Origin: Bremia lactucae
Lineage: Eukaryota > Oomycota > Peronosporomycetes > Peronosporales > Peronosporaceae
Length of the DNA stretch: 61,784 bases
Direction: 5' to 3'
Assembly (NCBI RefSeq): GCF_004359215.1
Contig: NC_090611.1
Coordinates: 2,665,426-2,727,209 of the forward strand
The translations under genes and the position numbers were made by a program. The notes below the pieces were generated by a model that searched no databases, was not told the origin of the DNA, and worked only from the letters and a program-made list of their open reading frames with translations. Below, piece after piece: positions 45,331 to 57,242 of this stretch (position 1 is its first letter; every line of letters begins with the position of its first letter).

Positions 45331-46480
45331 GACATTCCATTCACTACGGTCCCCAACAAGATACTTTGGGAGTGGCTAGTCATGCCACAAGGCCTTAAGG
45401 ACGATCCAGCTACGTTCAATCGAATGGTGACACAAGTACTTCTTCGCTTCGCGATTTCGCATCCAGCTGTTTCGATGACATATTTGTTCAAAGTCGCGCT
45501 GAGCATTAGCTCAGCACTATGACAGTGCAATTTCTACATTTAAAGTAGGTGTTTCGAGTGATGCGTAAGAACAAATTGTATGCGAACTTGAAGAATTTTG
45601 TCTTCTGTGCTCCCGAGATTCCAGTACTCGGTTGCTACGTCAGAAGAGAAGGTGTCCGCGCTGATCCTGAGAAGGTCTCATTGATATGCTCCTAGCCGAC
45701 ACACAGGAACCCAACTAAATTATACCCATGGCTCGGCCTGATAGATTACCTGCACAAGTATACAAAAATATACTGCAATTCAGCTATTGTCGACATTGCT
45801 CAAGTAGGACGCCGTCTGGTTGTGGAACGCAGAAATCAAGCGGCCTTCGATTCCGTGAAGAAGATCTTAACTGAAGCGCCGTTATCGATGCTCCTAGATG
45901 ACGCAAAGCCTTTTTATGCCGTGTGTGACGCGAGTAACTTCGCGATAGGATGTGCTCTCATGCAATTCGATGACTAGGGTCGGGAGGAGGTCGTGAGCTC
46001 CCAGTCACGACAGATGAAACCTGCTGAGAAGACATATCCTGTCCATGATAAGGAAGTTTTTGGCTTGGCATTACGCGTCATCAAGTTCAGTGTATCGCGT
46101 TTTCTTTCTAAACATATCATGCCTCATTGCGCACCGCCATTAAAAGTTCTCACTTGTCCCGACGATAGCTCGTTGGCTGTCATTTTTCGCCAAATACAAC
46201 TTCGTGGTGTATTACAAGCCTGGCAAGAATACCGTTCTTGCTGACGCGTTGTCTCGTCGCCCAGATTGCGATCCTCGACGTGACATGGGTCATCACCCAA
46301 ATAAAGCTGATGACAACGACGACATTTGTAGTTGCTGTATTGTTTTGGGATTCAACGCAATGGTTTCGAGTCATGTACTACCGATCCGGACTCAGATCGC
46401 TCAGTCTTACGCGAACGACTTATTTTACGCGGTAATCAATAATCATCTCGACATCCTGGTGATAATTTACTCGCGAAGTT
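45322..46480 (+). pseudogene. Element F reverse transcriptase and RNase H (plus strand)
   Basis: Begins inside RT: ILWEWLVMPQGLKDDPATFN (45354-45420), CFDDIFVQS active site about 45462-45490, thumb FCAPEIPVLGCYVRREGVRA. RNase H: AVCDASNFAIGCALMQFDD (about 45920-45975), AEKTYPVHDKE, then in another frame VVYYKPGKNTVLADALSRRP. Many frame changes. RT N-terminus, Gag and 5' LTR are absent. Confidence 0.8.
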
Positions 46481-47560
46481 GACGAAACTAGCGCGCGAAA
46501 TCATCAAGCGCTACGCGCTTGATGGTTCACCGCTGACTTACAAGATGTAAGGATTTGACTCCCCGCGCATCGTCATCCCTACTGATGATGAACTACGAGC
46601 TCGTTTAGCACATGAGTTCCACGACAGCCCAACTGGTAGCCATCTGGGTCGCGAAACAACGTTCGCGGCGATATATTTCATATTTTTTGGCCGCGAATGT
46701 ACATGTACATTTAAAAAATTGGGTACGTTCTTGTGTGATTTGCCAGCGTGTAAAGTCTGCGCTGTCCACACAAGCCCCATTGCGACCGAAACGGAAGCCT
46801 GGCATTCAGTCAGCATGTATTTCATCGTTGGTCTTCCGCCCGATGAACACAAACATACGGGCGTCTTAGTCCTTGTATACCGATTTGGCAAAATGGTGCA
46901 TTTTGCTCCGGTCTCGGCGCATGTTTAGGCGAAGACAAACGCGGAGATTTTCGTCGATTTGAATCTTTTGACATGGATTACCAAAGTCCATCGTTTTATA
47001 TAGCGACTCGCGTTTCACCTCCGCTTTCTGCAAGACAAGGCTGCTGCCGATAAACCCTGTGACGTTGATTTTGTGGCCAACGACAGATCCAGTCCTAACG
47101 CGATGCATCCCATCGCATCTGCATTCCTTGATTTTGCTTTTCACGAGCAGACTTCGCCTATCAATTTGGCTGCAGTAACCGACTTCCTGCTGTAACGACA
47201 AGAAATCACACGGTTCGCGCCCGATGCACTACAACAGGCAGTCGGCGGACAATAGAAGAACGCTGACAAAGAGTCGGAAGAATTTATTGAATTCCAAGAA
47301 GGCGGCAGAGTCCTATTATCGACAAGCGGTTTACCGAATACAGCAGTGACAAAATCTGCGCGCTAATAAGTGTCCAGAAAACGCCTTGATACATTGGCCC
47401 TTTCAAGGTAACTAAAGCTCACGGTAATGCTAACACGCTACGTCAGCTCAGGATGTTCCCGACGTCTTAGCAACCGATGAGTCCAATGCTAAGACAAAAG
47501 ACACGTCCAAAAAAAAAACAATGCTAATGCTTTCACTCACGATCTCGCGAGCCGCTGCGC
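46480..47560 (+). pseudogene. Element F integrase
   Basis: HHCC finger: HEFHDSPTGSHLGRETT ... CVICQRVK (46605-46755). Core: SVSMYFIVGLPPDEHKHTG, in which the first catalytic Asp is replaced by Tyr; VLVYRFGKMVHFAPV follows. The part with the second Asp and the Glu is lost or scrambled after 46930. Fragments of the C-terminal domain (DRVLLSTSGLPNT-like, about 47250-47350) follow and the gene fades out near 47560. Confidence 0.7.
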
Positions 47561-48230
47561 TCGAAAGCAGCTATGTCCCAGCGGCAGCGATCACTTGAGC
47601 GACACCAAAATCTATTACGAGGCTCGGAAACATATGTATAGTATGGCCGTCGATTGCAGCGATCAAATGGCAGCGGGTGAGGACTGCATCAACAACCACG
47701 GCGACTATAACTATTCTCCCGCGTTCGACGCAGCTCAGAGACTTGGAGCTTCGAGAGGCTTCTCTCGTAGCGAGCGATCCACGTAGGACATTCCCGGTGC
47801 GCGCAATAAGTCGTCTTACTTATGTGGAGACAACCCTCGCGGACGTGAGCAGCGCATGCGCCACTCCTCACAAGTTATGTAGCAGACGCGGCGGCGTAAA
47901 TTGCCGATAGCGTGCTCACCACGTCGACCCTCGCGTTGTTTCAAACAGAACGTGAAGGATATTTCTTCACGTCGACTTGCATTCCAAATCTAGGGTATTG
48001 ATCGGAGACCAGTTCACGGGGTAACCCATGGAGTTGAAAGTGCCTGGTGAACGCACATTAAGATCGCTGCAGCGCGTCGTCGGTGCAAGAGATAGCATTC
48101 GCTTTGCCTCTCGTTTTCGGAATCGCGCGAAGAGTGTCTTCATAAATTTAGGACATTCGGGTTGATCAGCACCACCAAGATAATACTGTCATTCCTCGCG
48201 CTGATGCAGCCGTTAGCGATTAATTAATTT
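47561..48230. other. Degenerate retroelement sequence
   Basis: Plus strand 47600-47910 is open in two frames without recognised domains. On the minus strand, 48060-47985, RHFQLHGLPRELVSD is an integrase fragment of a further Ty3 element. Confidence 0.45.
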
Positions 48231-48960
48231 TAAATTTTTGTAATTAAAAATATTTTGGAAATATTTTTTAACACTTTCAAATTTATTTTCAAAAATCAAA
48301 AACGGTTATTTACTTCGATTTCGATAATTAAAATAAGCTCAGATCCCTTTTGATCTTACAGCGTCTAGGGCCTTTCTAGAGCGGTACGAAACAAAGATCT
48401 TTGCTTGGAAAGCAACATCCCAAAAAATCCAACGCCTGTTTATAAGAGACAGTGCGAAAGTCCACGATCGACTGATGAGTCGATCGATGTTCCAAGATTT
48501 CGTCTAAAACATCAATTTTCCTATTATGACAGCTCGGTTTCCGGTAACTTATAGAGTAGAGCGACTAATCTCGTCAAATAGCTGTTGAAGGTGTACCGTG
48601 CGAGTTACCGAAGCATTAAGGCACTCGACACGACGTCGACCTGGCATGATTAAACTACCGACTTTACGCTTACTGAGCGGTGATTTACCACTGAGCTGTA
48701 GGGGCCTGGCATTGGCAGTGAACTCGCGGAGTTATAGAACGATATCTTACAAATTGTGTCGGCATCTTGGTCTTTTGGGCAAGGCTACAATTCTTTATTC
48801 ATCACGCGCGGCGCCTGCTCTTTTTGGATTGCCGCCTCTCGTCCTAAGTTGGGGGGGGGGGTCGCTGCGTACACGGTCAGGGTTCATGCTTCTCAGTGTG
48901 GGTAACTGCTCCAATTTATTCCGTTAGAATTCTCGTTGAGGTAAAACTTTTGAATTTGAC
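48231..48960 (+). other. Relic: D-like LTR fragment and RT N-terminal fragment
   Basis: 48330-48400 resembles the middle of D LTRs (CCCTTTTGATC, AGCGTCTAGGGCCTTTCT). 48580-48650 reads VPCELPK then GTRHDVDL, the linker/RT start seen at 58438 in the C-like element. The remaining open frame 48598-48927 is not recognised and probably spurious. Confidence 0.4.
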
Positions 48961-48999
48961 GCTTGAACTGTGGTAAGCACAACTGAAAGAGGGGAGTGA

Positions 49000-49319
49000 T
49001 GTATTGGGGCAACCTATTACTTCAGTACTATAAGGTTATATACATGATTACATAAGTAGGAATGTTGCCGTATCCGATTAGCGGGTACTGCGTGTCCTTT
49101 ATTGTCGGTTTGTATTATTGGTGTGTCAGACCAATAATACTAGTCAATGATGATTTGATGTATATTGATTAGTAACCATAAGCAAGGAAACAATTTCGTA
49201 CTTTGTACAAAAGTAAGACTAAAGACAAAAATATAAGCAGAGTTGTTTGTTCCTTATAAATAGAGCGCTTCCTTAAATGCTGTAAAGTGTAAGACGGTAA
49301 CGGGCTCTCACCCCGTTAC
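49000..49319 (-). repeat. Probable solo LTR of another family
   Basis: 320 bp. On the minus strand it begins AGTAACGGGGTGAGAGCCCGTTAC, the same foldable start as LTRs A-C (first base changed), after a purine tract. The other end is TGTATTGGGGC on the plus strand, where a purine run (GAAAGAGGGGAGTGA) also abuts, so orientation is not certain. Confidence 0.5.
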
Positions 49320-51488
49320 TCCACCTCTTACCGTAACCTTTCATAAAAAAAATATCGGTCTTGTCACACGGCTTAGTGCATCATGCTACTTGTAGACATG
49401 CGCAGTGGACTACAGTTTTAGTGTGTGGACCCAAATGATCCTTCGGTCATACCTTTGAAAAAAAAATGATTTATAAATCACAAGTTATTAATTCTCATAT
49501 GAGGGGCATTTTTGGCTAGCACTGATGTTATGTGGGTCGCCACGTTCATTAAGACATCTAAAATTATGTCAGCTGCTGCAGCGTTGGCGAATATTGCTCC
49601 ACATGTTTTAGTTGCTCATATTATTATTTTTATACTCGATTAGTTCCTTCGAATGTTTAAAAAAAGCCTGCGAAAGATTGATGCGAGTAAAAAGTTTAAG
49701 TGTTGATTTCAAGCAACCAGGTATTGTCACGGCAACACATCTTCCATTCCACCTGAACAAGATGGCAAATCCTGCACCTTGTCTCACCAAATAGACTGGA
49801 TAGAATCCGCTATCTTCCTTAGCAAGTGTTCTGTGTTCGCGAAACACTGGAGTCCATGTTCGTATGTAAGACTAAGAGTAATCTTGTTTCAGGAGGTACT
49901 CAAGATATTAGACAGCCGTGTCGATATATTGACATAAGGCCATCGACAGTCGAATAGTCAAATGAAGCGAGTAAGCTGTGTTATAATAATTGTACGCAGT
50001 ATATGTGCTGACATTCAGAGAGCTAAAGCTTCAAACTTACGCATGCATAATTTGCAATGACTAACGCTGTTTACCAACATAGAACGCACACCAAGTTTAG
50101 TTGCAGGCGATACCATCGCGTGTAGCTAGGCTTATATCAAAGATAAGATGGATAATTGCTATATCACTCATGCATGCACCTATAGTGTCTGCAGAGAACA
50201 CCCCACCCCGATCGTAATCAGCCGCATGAATAATATGATGCGTGAATAACTACACAAAGTTTTGTCTGGACACTTCTAGCGTTACAAGGCACGCACCTAC
50301 ACGGCGAAGTGGCGATTGTGCAAGGCAATAGTAGCTAAAATGGACAAATAAGGTTCAAAATATTCTACATAATTACAACTGATGACCTGGTTATAACAAT
50401 TGCAAAGAATCTGCATACTCATTCGTTGGCGAGAGTATCCACCCTCGCATGATAGTCGGGAACCTCGTTCCCAACCCTGGTTTATGTCACGGAGTGGCTA
50501 GCTTGCCAAAATCTGGGAGAGGAAGACGTCTTACAGTTCGCAACCAGTATATTTGGCAAGCAGGCGCCTGGTGGCGCTCTAGCGACTTCTTGGCCAGTCG
50601 CTATGTAGAACAGGCGTAGTATCTGGGCAATCGCCCAGGATACCATTAAAGTATACTTGATATTTGTATAGGAAACTTTAAGAGAAGTTAGAAAAGAAGA
50701 AAACAGGGAAACGACAGAAATAGCGGTTAGCTCTAAAACATGCATATTAGTTGGTTAGCACCTTTACTTCAAATCGTCCTAGCGTTTAGCAAGTCCTTAC
50801 ACGTCGTAGCTCTTGTTGATCTTGCCGCAGTCCCCGCCGCCGTCCCCGTTGACGTCGCTGTCTCGGGGTCAAGCAGTTATCGTATTGACGCTTGTAAGTT
50901 CCACCTTTCTTACGTGCAGAGCTCGCTTTTGTTGGCTATAATTCCAACCGGATCTACAAAACTGTACCTTTTTGAGACGTTGTTAATTTTGGCTATAATT
51001 CGTCTTGTTTAAGATTAGATCGGTTATTATCTGGAAGGTCAGCACTTCGGTTCACGGGTCGTCACCGACGCAAGGCTACAGTAACACACCCATCAAAAGG
51101 CTCATTGTAGAACCTTATCCGGACAAAGCCGACCGTTGCCAGAAAGTTCTGCTCGAATCTATTCGTCGGACTGGACACATTGTTTGCGCGCTTGAGAAAC
51201 ATCTGAATTCGGCGCGACGTTCCGACTCACGAAAGGTCTTGAAAGCGTGGCTAGCAGAGCACAGTAGCCAGCTGCTAATTCTGATAGGTAGTGAACCGTC
51301 GAATCTATTGGAACATTCGAAAATACCAGCCTGACAACTAGCCAACCACGGCATAGTTTTTTGCACCTTATTCTCATCCAGACGAAGCATCAGCATAAAA
51401 AACAGGTCAACTATTTCGACTAAGTAACTGGCTTGTACTTAACCAAAACTAATACGTTAATAGCAGTCAGTCCCTGTTAAGTCAAATA
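49320..51488. other. Unassigned stretch; possible small gene or E leader
   Basis: No LTR recognised. Plus-strand ATG 50740 starts MHISWLAPLLQIVLAFSKSL, hydrophobic enough for a signal peptide, 90 residues. A following frame, 51005-51334 (109 codons, no ATG), reads KRLIVEPYPDKADRCQKVLL and looks protein-like. I tried to join them by the GTAAGT at 50894 but no acceptor keeps the frame. At 50490-50610 (+) VTEWLACQNLGEEDVLQF is another protein-like piece. Could be remnants of an unknown gene or element; no function assigned. Confidence 0.3.
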
Positions 51489-52325
51489 TGTCCACAGAAA
51501 GAATGACCGATCTGCATGATCAGCTGCTGCAGTCCATGGTCGCGACTATTCAACGGCAAGCAATATTGATAGAAGAAATGTAAAGTTCAGACAGTTATCA
51601 GTTGAAACTGGATGGTGTCTAGCTACCAACTTCGGAGGTACCATGATAGAATAGTTAAATTATACACCGAACAAACAAAACAAAAACATTTTGCAAGAGA
51701 ATTAAACTAGAAAAAACTTTCGTTAATGCAGCAAATTCTAGCGATCTTGATAGGAACTTTAGACGATGTTGCTCCGCCGTGGTACAACATGCAAAGGCCA
51801 CCATTACGAGTGTGGCGACTTCTTCGCGAAAGTGGAAGGCTAATTCGTTTCTGCCGATTTGCAAGAACGTTTGCGCGATCAGATGAACGACTTTCGCGAA
51901 CGGAACATTCGGGATCTTCCCGATTACGTTGGAAAGATTTGCCACCTCGTTCGCGCATACGCGACATGAGCGAGCTCGAGAGAGTATGTACTACCTGCGC
52001 GAACTTAACAATTTTTGTACACAAAAGAAGACGTTCAATATCGACGTTTTTTCACGCTCACAGAGCAATCAACGTTGCTCGGATTTTGATCGTTCACATC
52101 CTTTCGCGGAAGGAAAATTTACCGGGATCGACCTCGCTACAGGTCGTACGATACTTGTAAATCTCGCAACCATAATGGTCCAGAGCCTATGGACATCAAT
52201 AATGTGCAAATGTCATCACGTGACGAATGTCGTCGCCGCAACTAATGCTTTAAGTGCGGTAGTCCAAATCTTCGCTCAGTGTATTGTGCGGAGTGCAAAG
52301 ACACCAGCAGACCACTCGTAATGGT
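51489..52325 (+). pseudogene. Element E Gag (different Ty3/gypsy lineage)
   Basis: ATG 51489 (MSTERMTDLHDQLLQSMVA). Core at 51770-51965: HYECGDFFAKVEG, then FVSADLQERLRDQMNDF and RNIRDLPDYVGKICHLV, followed after a frame change by MSELERV and LRELN. Nucleocapsid 52180-52300: EPMDINNVQMSSRDECRRR and a zinc knuckle CFKCGSPNLRSVYC whose His is replaced by Leu. Pattern matches the larger GypsyPi-like group of Phytophthora rather than A-D. Several stops. Confidence 0.7.
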
Positions 52326-52329
52326 CAGT

Positions 52330-53599
52330 CTTTTAACACCAAACTTCATCAAATTATAAAAAATGTTGAGAGTAAGAAGCACGACGATAAATCAGCCTCC
52401 GACTTCGACACCGTGGTGTATGATCGTGTCACACTCAATGAAGCTACGGTAAGCGTTAGCACAGGATTGGAAGCTGATGCTAGACATCACGTGTAAGAAT
52501 CAATTCGACAATCGCAGCTACTTCGCAGAGCAGGCTATTGGTACCAAAAGGTTCCATTGGCAGTAAACACGTAAATTTTTTATCGATTCAAGATTTCGAC
52601 AAAATTGATCAGCCAGGCTTTGCGTCGACTGTGTTACAAGCTTGCCGGTTCGATGGAACAAGGACTTCCAATCAGGTCACGAAACAAGTTGAAGCGACCC
52701 GCCATACTCATGGATAATATGATTTTTCCAAACATGAAGTTCACTGAATGAATACTACCGGAAAGTCATGAAATCATTTTCGGGCAACCATAGTTCATGC
52801 AGTTTAATCCTCAAATAAAGTAGCGCAGTCAGCTAATCAAATAGCTGCAAGAACGCAGTTAACTGCGGTGGATGGCCTCACTGTTCTTTGAACATCAAAA
52901 ACCGGGAGCTTACGATAACATTCTTCAACTAAAAGTCACTCACGTCAAGCACTAGAAAACTCCGATGAGTTACAGTCAATCTTGAACGAATTCCAGACCA
53001 ACTCCCTGAAAAGATGCCAAGTAACCTTTGTGCTTCATATAAAACCAGATACAGTCCCCAGCTCCCGGCTCTTTTTTGCCTGTCAGAAGTTGAGCAGGAC
53101 GCATTACAGGAGTTTATGGATGAAAACTAACGTAAGGGCTGGACTGCAATATCAAATTCTCCATGGTTTTCAAACATTTTTGGTACTCCAAAGAAAGACT
53201 CACGTTCCCAAAGCGTGCAAATTAGTTGCGAAGCGGAAATTAAAAATCCTATTCGCTGGGTGATTGACTATCGCTACGTGACTGGCATGTCAATAGTGGC
53301 CAAAAGCCTCTCACCGTTGATAGAGGAAATATTTGATCGCATGGAAGGACGCGATAACTTTTCATTATTGGATCTTGCAAAATTCTATCATATGATGGTA
53401 GTAGTACCACCAAGTCGACTATATACGGCTTTTCGAGCTCAAAAAGACAGCTACCAATTGTGAGCCGCTCCTAAGGGTTTGGCGGATGTGCCCGGAGTGT
53501 GGTCACGTCTGAACATTGTTCGATAAATTGGGCAATTTGTCGTCTATCTCGACGATATGTATCTTCTCTCTTACATTAAAGGACCACGCTGAAAACTTG
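52330..53599 (+). pseudogene. Element E protease remnant and reverse transcriptase, truncated by B
   Basis: 52330-52970 is very degraded (protease region, no active site recognised). RT from about 53080: DALQEFMDEN, SNIFGTPKK, then 53215-53463 IRWVIDYRYVTGMSIVAKSL and DNFSLLDLAKFYHMMVV, and YLDDMYLLS at 53550-53575. YLDD instead of YFDD sets it apart from A-D. The gene stops at 53599 where LTR B5 begins; RNase H and integrase should lie beyond the B insertion, outside the window. Confidence 0.8.
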
Positions 53600-54131
53600 T
53601 GTAACGGGCTAACGTTGCCCTAATGAAACACAGTCCCCGTTAAGTACACAAAGTGTGAACTTAAGGGGATGGTCAATTACTTAAATAAAGTAACTAGACC
53701 CAGCACTCGGGTGTGGTTCACATTGTGACCAACCCTTGTGTATGGGATGCACATAGGTGCATTCACATTAGGAGGGATGACGCCTAGCGTCATCCGTTAC
53801 GCGAGGTATCTAGAAAGATACGCTCGCAATACATATTAGTGTTATCTACAGAGATAACATTTTTAATTGGTAAAAATAGGTATTTATATTTAATGTGATT
53901 AAATATAAATCAGTCCGAAAACTACTTCCTACTTGGTGAGTGCGCACGAGGAGCCGGATTACCGCTCACGTGACGACACTTTACCAGAGTACTTAGTGCG
54001 TTGGGTGAAGTCGCTAAGGCGCACCACAACTATCTCACTGCACGCAAGAGAAGACGGTCTAATTGCTTCCTCGCTGTGCTAGGATGTGTGTCTAAGTAGA
54101 GCGTGGCCGCATTACGACGTGCCCGCCTACA
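53600..54131 (+). repeat. LTR of family B (copy B5), 5' LTR of a plus-strand element
   Basis: 532 bp, TGTAACGGGCTAACG to CGCCTACA. Primer site TGGTAGTACTTGAAATCC at 54134-54151 and Gag follow. Inserted into element E RT. Confidence 0.9.
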
Positions 54132-54179
54132 CGTGGTAGTACTTGAAATCCTCCCCACGACCCGCATCTCTACGTGTAT

Positions 54180-55043
54180 ACGTGAGGACTCAATATCGAT
54201 CGGGCTCAAAGCCCCCATCTCTCCGAACGTCAATGGGTGGTGGCAGGGCACTTGGTGCAGGGACTTAGTGAACAAGACCTGGCCAGGCTCCTGGGAAGTC
54301 CTCCTGAGCAGCAAGTTGCTCAGTTGGAGCAGTTTGAGACATTCGTGCTCGGACAGCGGACAGCCGTGTCCGAGGCACAGCGCCATGCTGCAGAGGAGTC
54401 CGTACTAAGATCAGGATGAGCTGAGGCAGGAATGTTTAATGCTCTCTGCCCGGCCGCATCAGCCGAGGCCCATTTGGATGGACCCGCCCAAGTTCGATGA
54501 AACTGCAGCGCACACGATTGTCCTCTGGCTGTTAGCCGTGGAGCAATGCGGTGTCGCGCAGCTCATCAAGACGACAGCCGGATGGTGTCGTACGCCATGT
54601 CGCCCCTGCGTGGTGAGGCCTCAGAGTGGGCTTACTCGGCGCTTATGGCGGACAGAAAGGTGCCCACGTTTATGAACGGACTACGGCATGGCCCATCGCG
54701 ACAGGCCCTATTCAGAAAGGTGCCGTCGACGATGGAAGAGGCAATCCAAATTGCCTTAGTTGAGGAGCAATCCTACAACAGTGCCTCAGCGACAGCTTGG
54801 TATAAGACGTTGGCCGAGAGGTCAGATGCCACTCCCATGGAGTTGGGCAGTGCAGACGTTGTCTGTTATAAATGCGGCAAGCGCGGTCATATGATGGCTC
54901 GCTGCTATGCCAGGGACCCTGCTGGGGCGAAAACGCCCAGCAAGAGGACTACCTACCCAAAGGGCGATGGCAAGAACCAGCGTGCGAGACGCATGAGTTC
55001 TACATCGACCACTGAGGGGTCGGGAAATGCAGGAGCGCAGTAG
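54180..55043 (+). pseudogene. Family B Gag (plus copy)
   Basis: Best-preserved B Gag: N-terminal part DQDLARLLGSPPEQQVAQLE (54230-54400), MDPPKFDETAAHTIVLWLL (54479), then frame 54546-55043 with ASEWAYSALMADRKVPTF, SRQALFRKVPSTMEEAIQ and an intact knuckle CYKCGKRGHMMARC, Lys/Arg/Ser-rich tail, stop at 55043. Compared with 8481-9560 a piece between DRK and the next block is deleted. Confidence 0.85.
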
Positions 55044-55856
55044 GGGCGGGATGCCCTACTGACGCGGACTCTGAAGCTATCCCTAGTTCAGAGTTGTGGA
55101 ACAAATGGGTAGCATGGTCCCTGAGGTCTCGAAATTTCGGATTTTAACCCTGCTGGTCTATACCGTTCAAGTAAGAGGCTATGACCAGGTGATGACCCTC
55201 CTAGTGGATTCGGGTGCATCATAAAATTTTGTGAAACTTGCGGCTCTAAGAAAGAGACCGGTGATGTTTGAGTCGCTTTGCCAGGATGGCAAGAGAAGAG
55301 GCGACCGTTCGTTTAGCAAACCGCGCGCTCGTTAAGTCTGAGGGAGGTTCAGGTAGAACTCCTTCAGCTTTAGTGATATCTCTTGTAAAGAGAAGATCAC
55401 AGTACTAGGTGTGGAGAGTCCGTATGACCACATCCTAGGCATGCCATGATTGGCAAAACACCAACCATGGATAAATTGGCGTACACGCGCAGTTGCGAAC
55501 TCTACGCAGGACACTAGAAAGGATGTGTTTCTGGAAGAGGCGTATGCAACTGATGACGTATCAAACACAGTTGAGGGTGCATTGACGGGATGTCAAACGT
55601 CACCAATTCCTACCCAGCTCGTGGAGACTGAGGTAGTGAAAAGGGCGATGACAAGTAGTCATTCGTTCGAATGTCCTGCACAGAGCCAAAAGTCTGTGGC
55701 AGTAGACGGCGAGCTGACAGGAAGTCAAGTGTCGCATAAACCGGCACAGTGCGTAGAGTCTGGTGCAGTTAGAACGGGTGCGTTAGCCAGGAGAGCAACG
55801 GCACTCGCTTCCCAGAAAATCTGCCGAGGAGATAGTTAAGCTCCCGGAGATGTCGT
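55044..55856 (+). pseudogene. Family B protease and linker (plus copy)
   Basis: Protease active site LLVDSGAS at about 55198-55221, followed by a stop and NFVKLAAL; protease end HILGMP near 55430-55450 (HPRHAMIG area). Linker frame 55450-55839 (129 residues, QPWINWRTRAVANSTQD). Same order as minus copy 8460-7543. Confidence 0.75.
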
Positions 55857-57226
55857 GTGATCTGTTCCTTGCCGAATTACAGAAAGGAATCATCCACAAC
55901 ATGCTTAATTATGATTTGTTTAAATTTACAAATCAGGTACGAAATAGTCGCACCAGTTCCGAAAAAGAACTTGGTGGACTGTTGCTCGTCGTCCACAATG
56001 GATGAGAGCGTCCTAGAAACGGACAAAAAGAAACGGTTCGCTGCTCAAGGCTAGGATGCCTTGAGAGACAGCCCGTTGTTTGAAGTTAAGTGGAAACATC
56101 GCAATGTGTTCCCAGAAGAAGTGTCGAGCTGCCTACCAGCAGATGGGGGCATCGGGCACGAAAAATAGCGGCAGCGGCCGCTGCCGAAAGAACAAGTACA
56201 TAATATCGATGAGTTCTCGACAAGCGAGCCAAGACGGGAACGCACGTCAAAGCAAGTCACCTTACTGCAGCCCGAACTTTTGTGCGCGTAAAGCCACCGG
56301 TAGATGGTGCGTGGCTCATGCTTACAATAAGCTGAATACGTCGACCGTACCGGCGCAAACGCCAATCCCGGAGAAAGATGTTTTGTTGAACTCTATGTGA
56401 AAGTCAACTATCTTTCCGCGTTGAATTTAAAGGATGGCTACTATCAGGTACTCATGAGAGGGTCCGATGAAGCCAAAAACGGCAGTAAGCACCCCAAGCG
56501 GTATGCTTTGGGGGTGGCTTGTGATGCCCCAAGGTTTGAATAACGCACCAGCGACATTCAAACGAGTGGTGTCTCGCGTAATGCGTCAGCACCGTGCCTA
56601 TGCACCCCATTACTTTGACGATTTATTCGTTCATAGTAGGGCCGACGACGAGCTGAGCGAAATAGAGTCGCACAGGCGTCTTATGGACGCTATGTTGCAG
56701 ACACTGGGTGACGCTCAATTGTACGTCACCTTGCAAACGTGCGTCATAGGGGCCCCTGAGATACCTGTGCTGGGTTGCATCGTAGGTACACATGGTGTAC
56801 GAGCAGACCCAGACAAGGTAAAATCAGTAAAGTAGCCAATTCCACGGCATGTGAAGGGTTTGTGCAAATTCCTAAGGCTCGCTAATTACTTGCATAAGTA
56901 GATACAGAATTATGCTGAGCAAACTAAACCAGTATCTGACCTCCTTAAATGGACGCATAGTGGGTTTGGTTGAAAGATTAAGAAGATGCTTTGGCATCAG
57001 TGAAGCAATCTTTTAAAGAGGCACCGGTCCTGGCATTGCCAGACGCGGATAAGCCCTTTAGCGTCGTCTGCGATGCAAGTAAATTTTGCAATCGGCAGCG
57101 CGCTCACCAAGTAAAAGAGCAGCGAGGCGAAAAAGTGACATCACCAAAGCTTCGACCGTGTCATTTCTTATCAGTCTCGGCTTTTAAAAGCCGCGGAACT
57201 AAATTAAATTACCCTGTGCAACCAAC
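55857..57226 (+). pseudogene. Family B reverse transcriptase and start of RNase H (plus copy)
   Basis: RT: fragments from 55930 (RYEIVAPVPKKNLVD), CARKATGRWCVAHAYNKLNT (56281), MLWGWLVMPQGLNNAPATF (56502), active site HYFDDLFVHSRA (56607-56642), thumb VLGCIVGTHGVRADPDKVK. RNase H starts VVCDASKF (57064) and ends abruptly at KLNYPVQ; at 57226 a C-type Gag start follows. Several stops. Confidence 0.8.
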
Positions 57227-57242
57227 ATGAACATGTTGGTTG
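57219..57242. repeat. Palindrome at the B/C junction
   Basis: CAACCAACATG and CATGTTGGTTG with AA between, a perfect 11-bp-arm palindrome lying on the joint between B RNase H and the C-like Gag start codon (57227). Confidence 0.9.

Noticed and set aside
48598..48927. 109-residue plus-strand frame
   Set aside because: Starts in an RT-linker relic (VPCELPK...GTRHDVDL in another frame) and has a G homopolymer; no domain.
50740..51334. Single spliced gene using GTAAGT at 50894
   Set aside because: None of the AG acceptors near 51013-51042 keeps the downstream frame.
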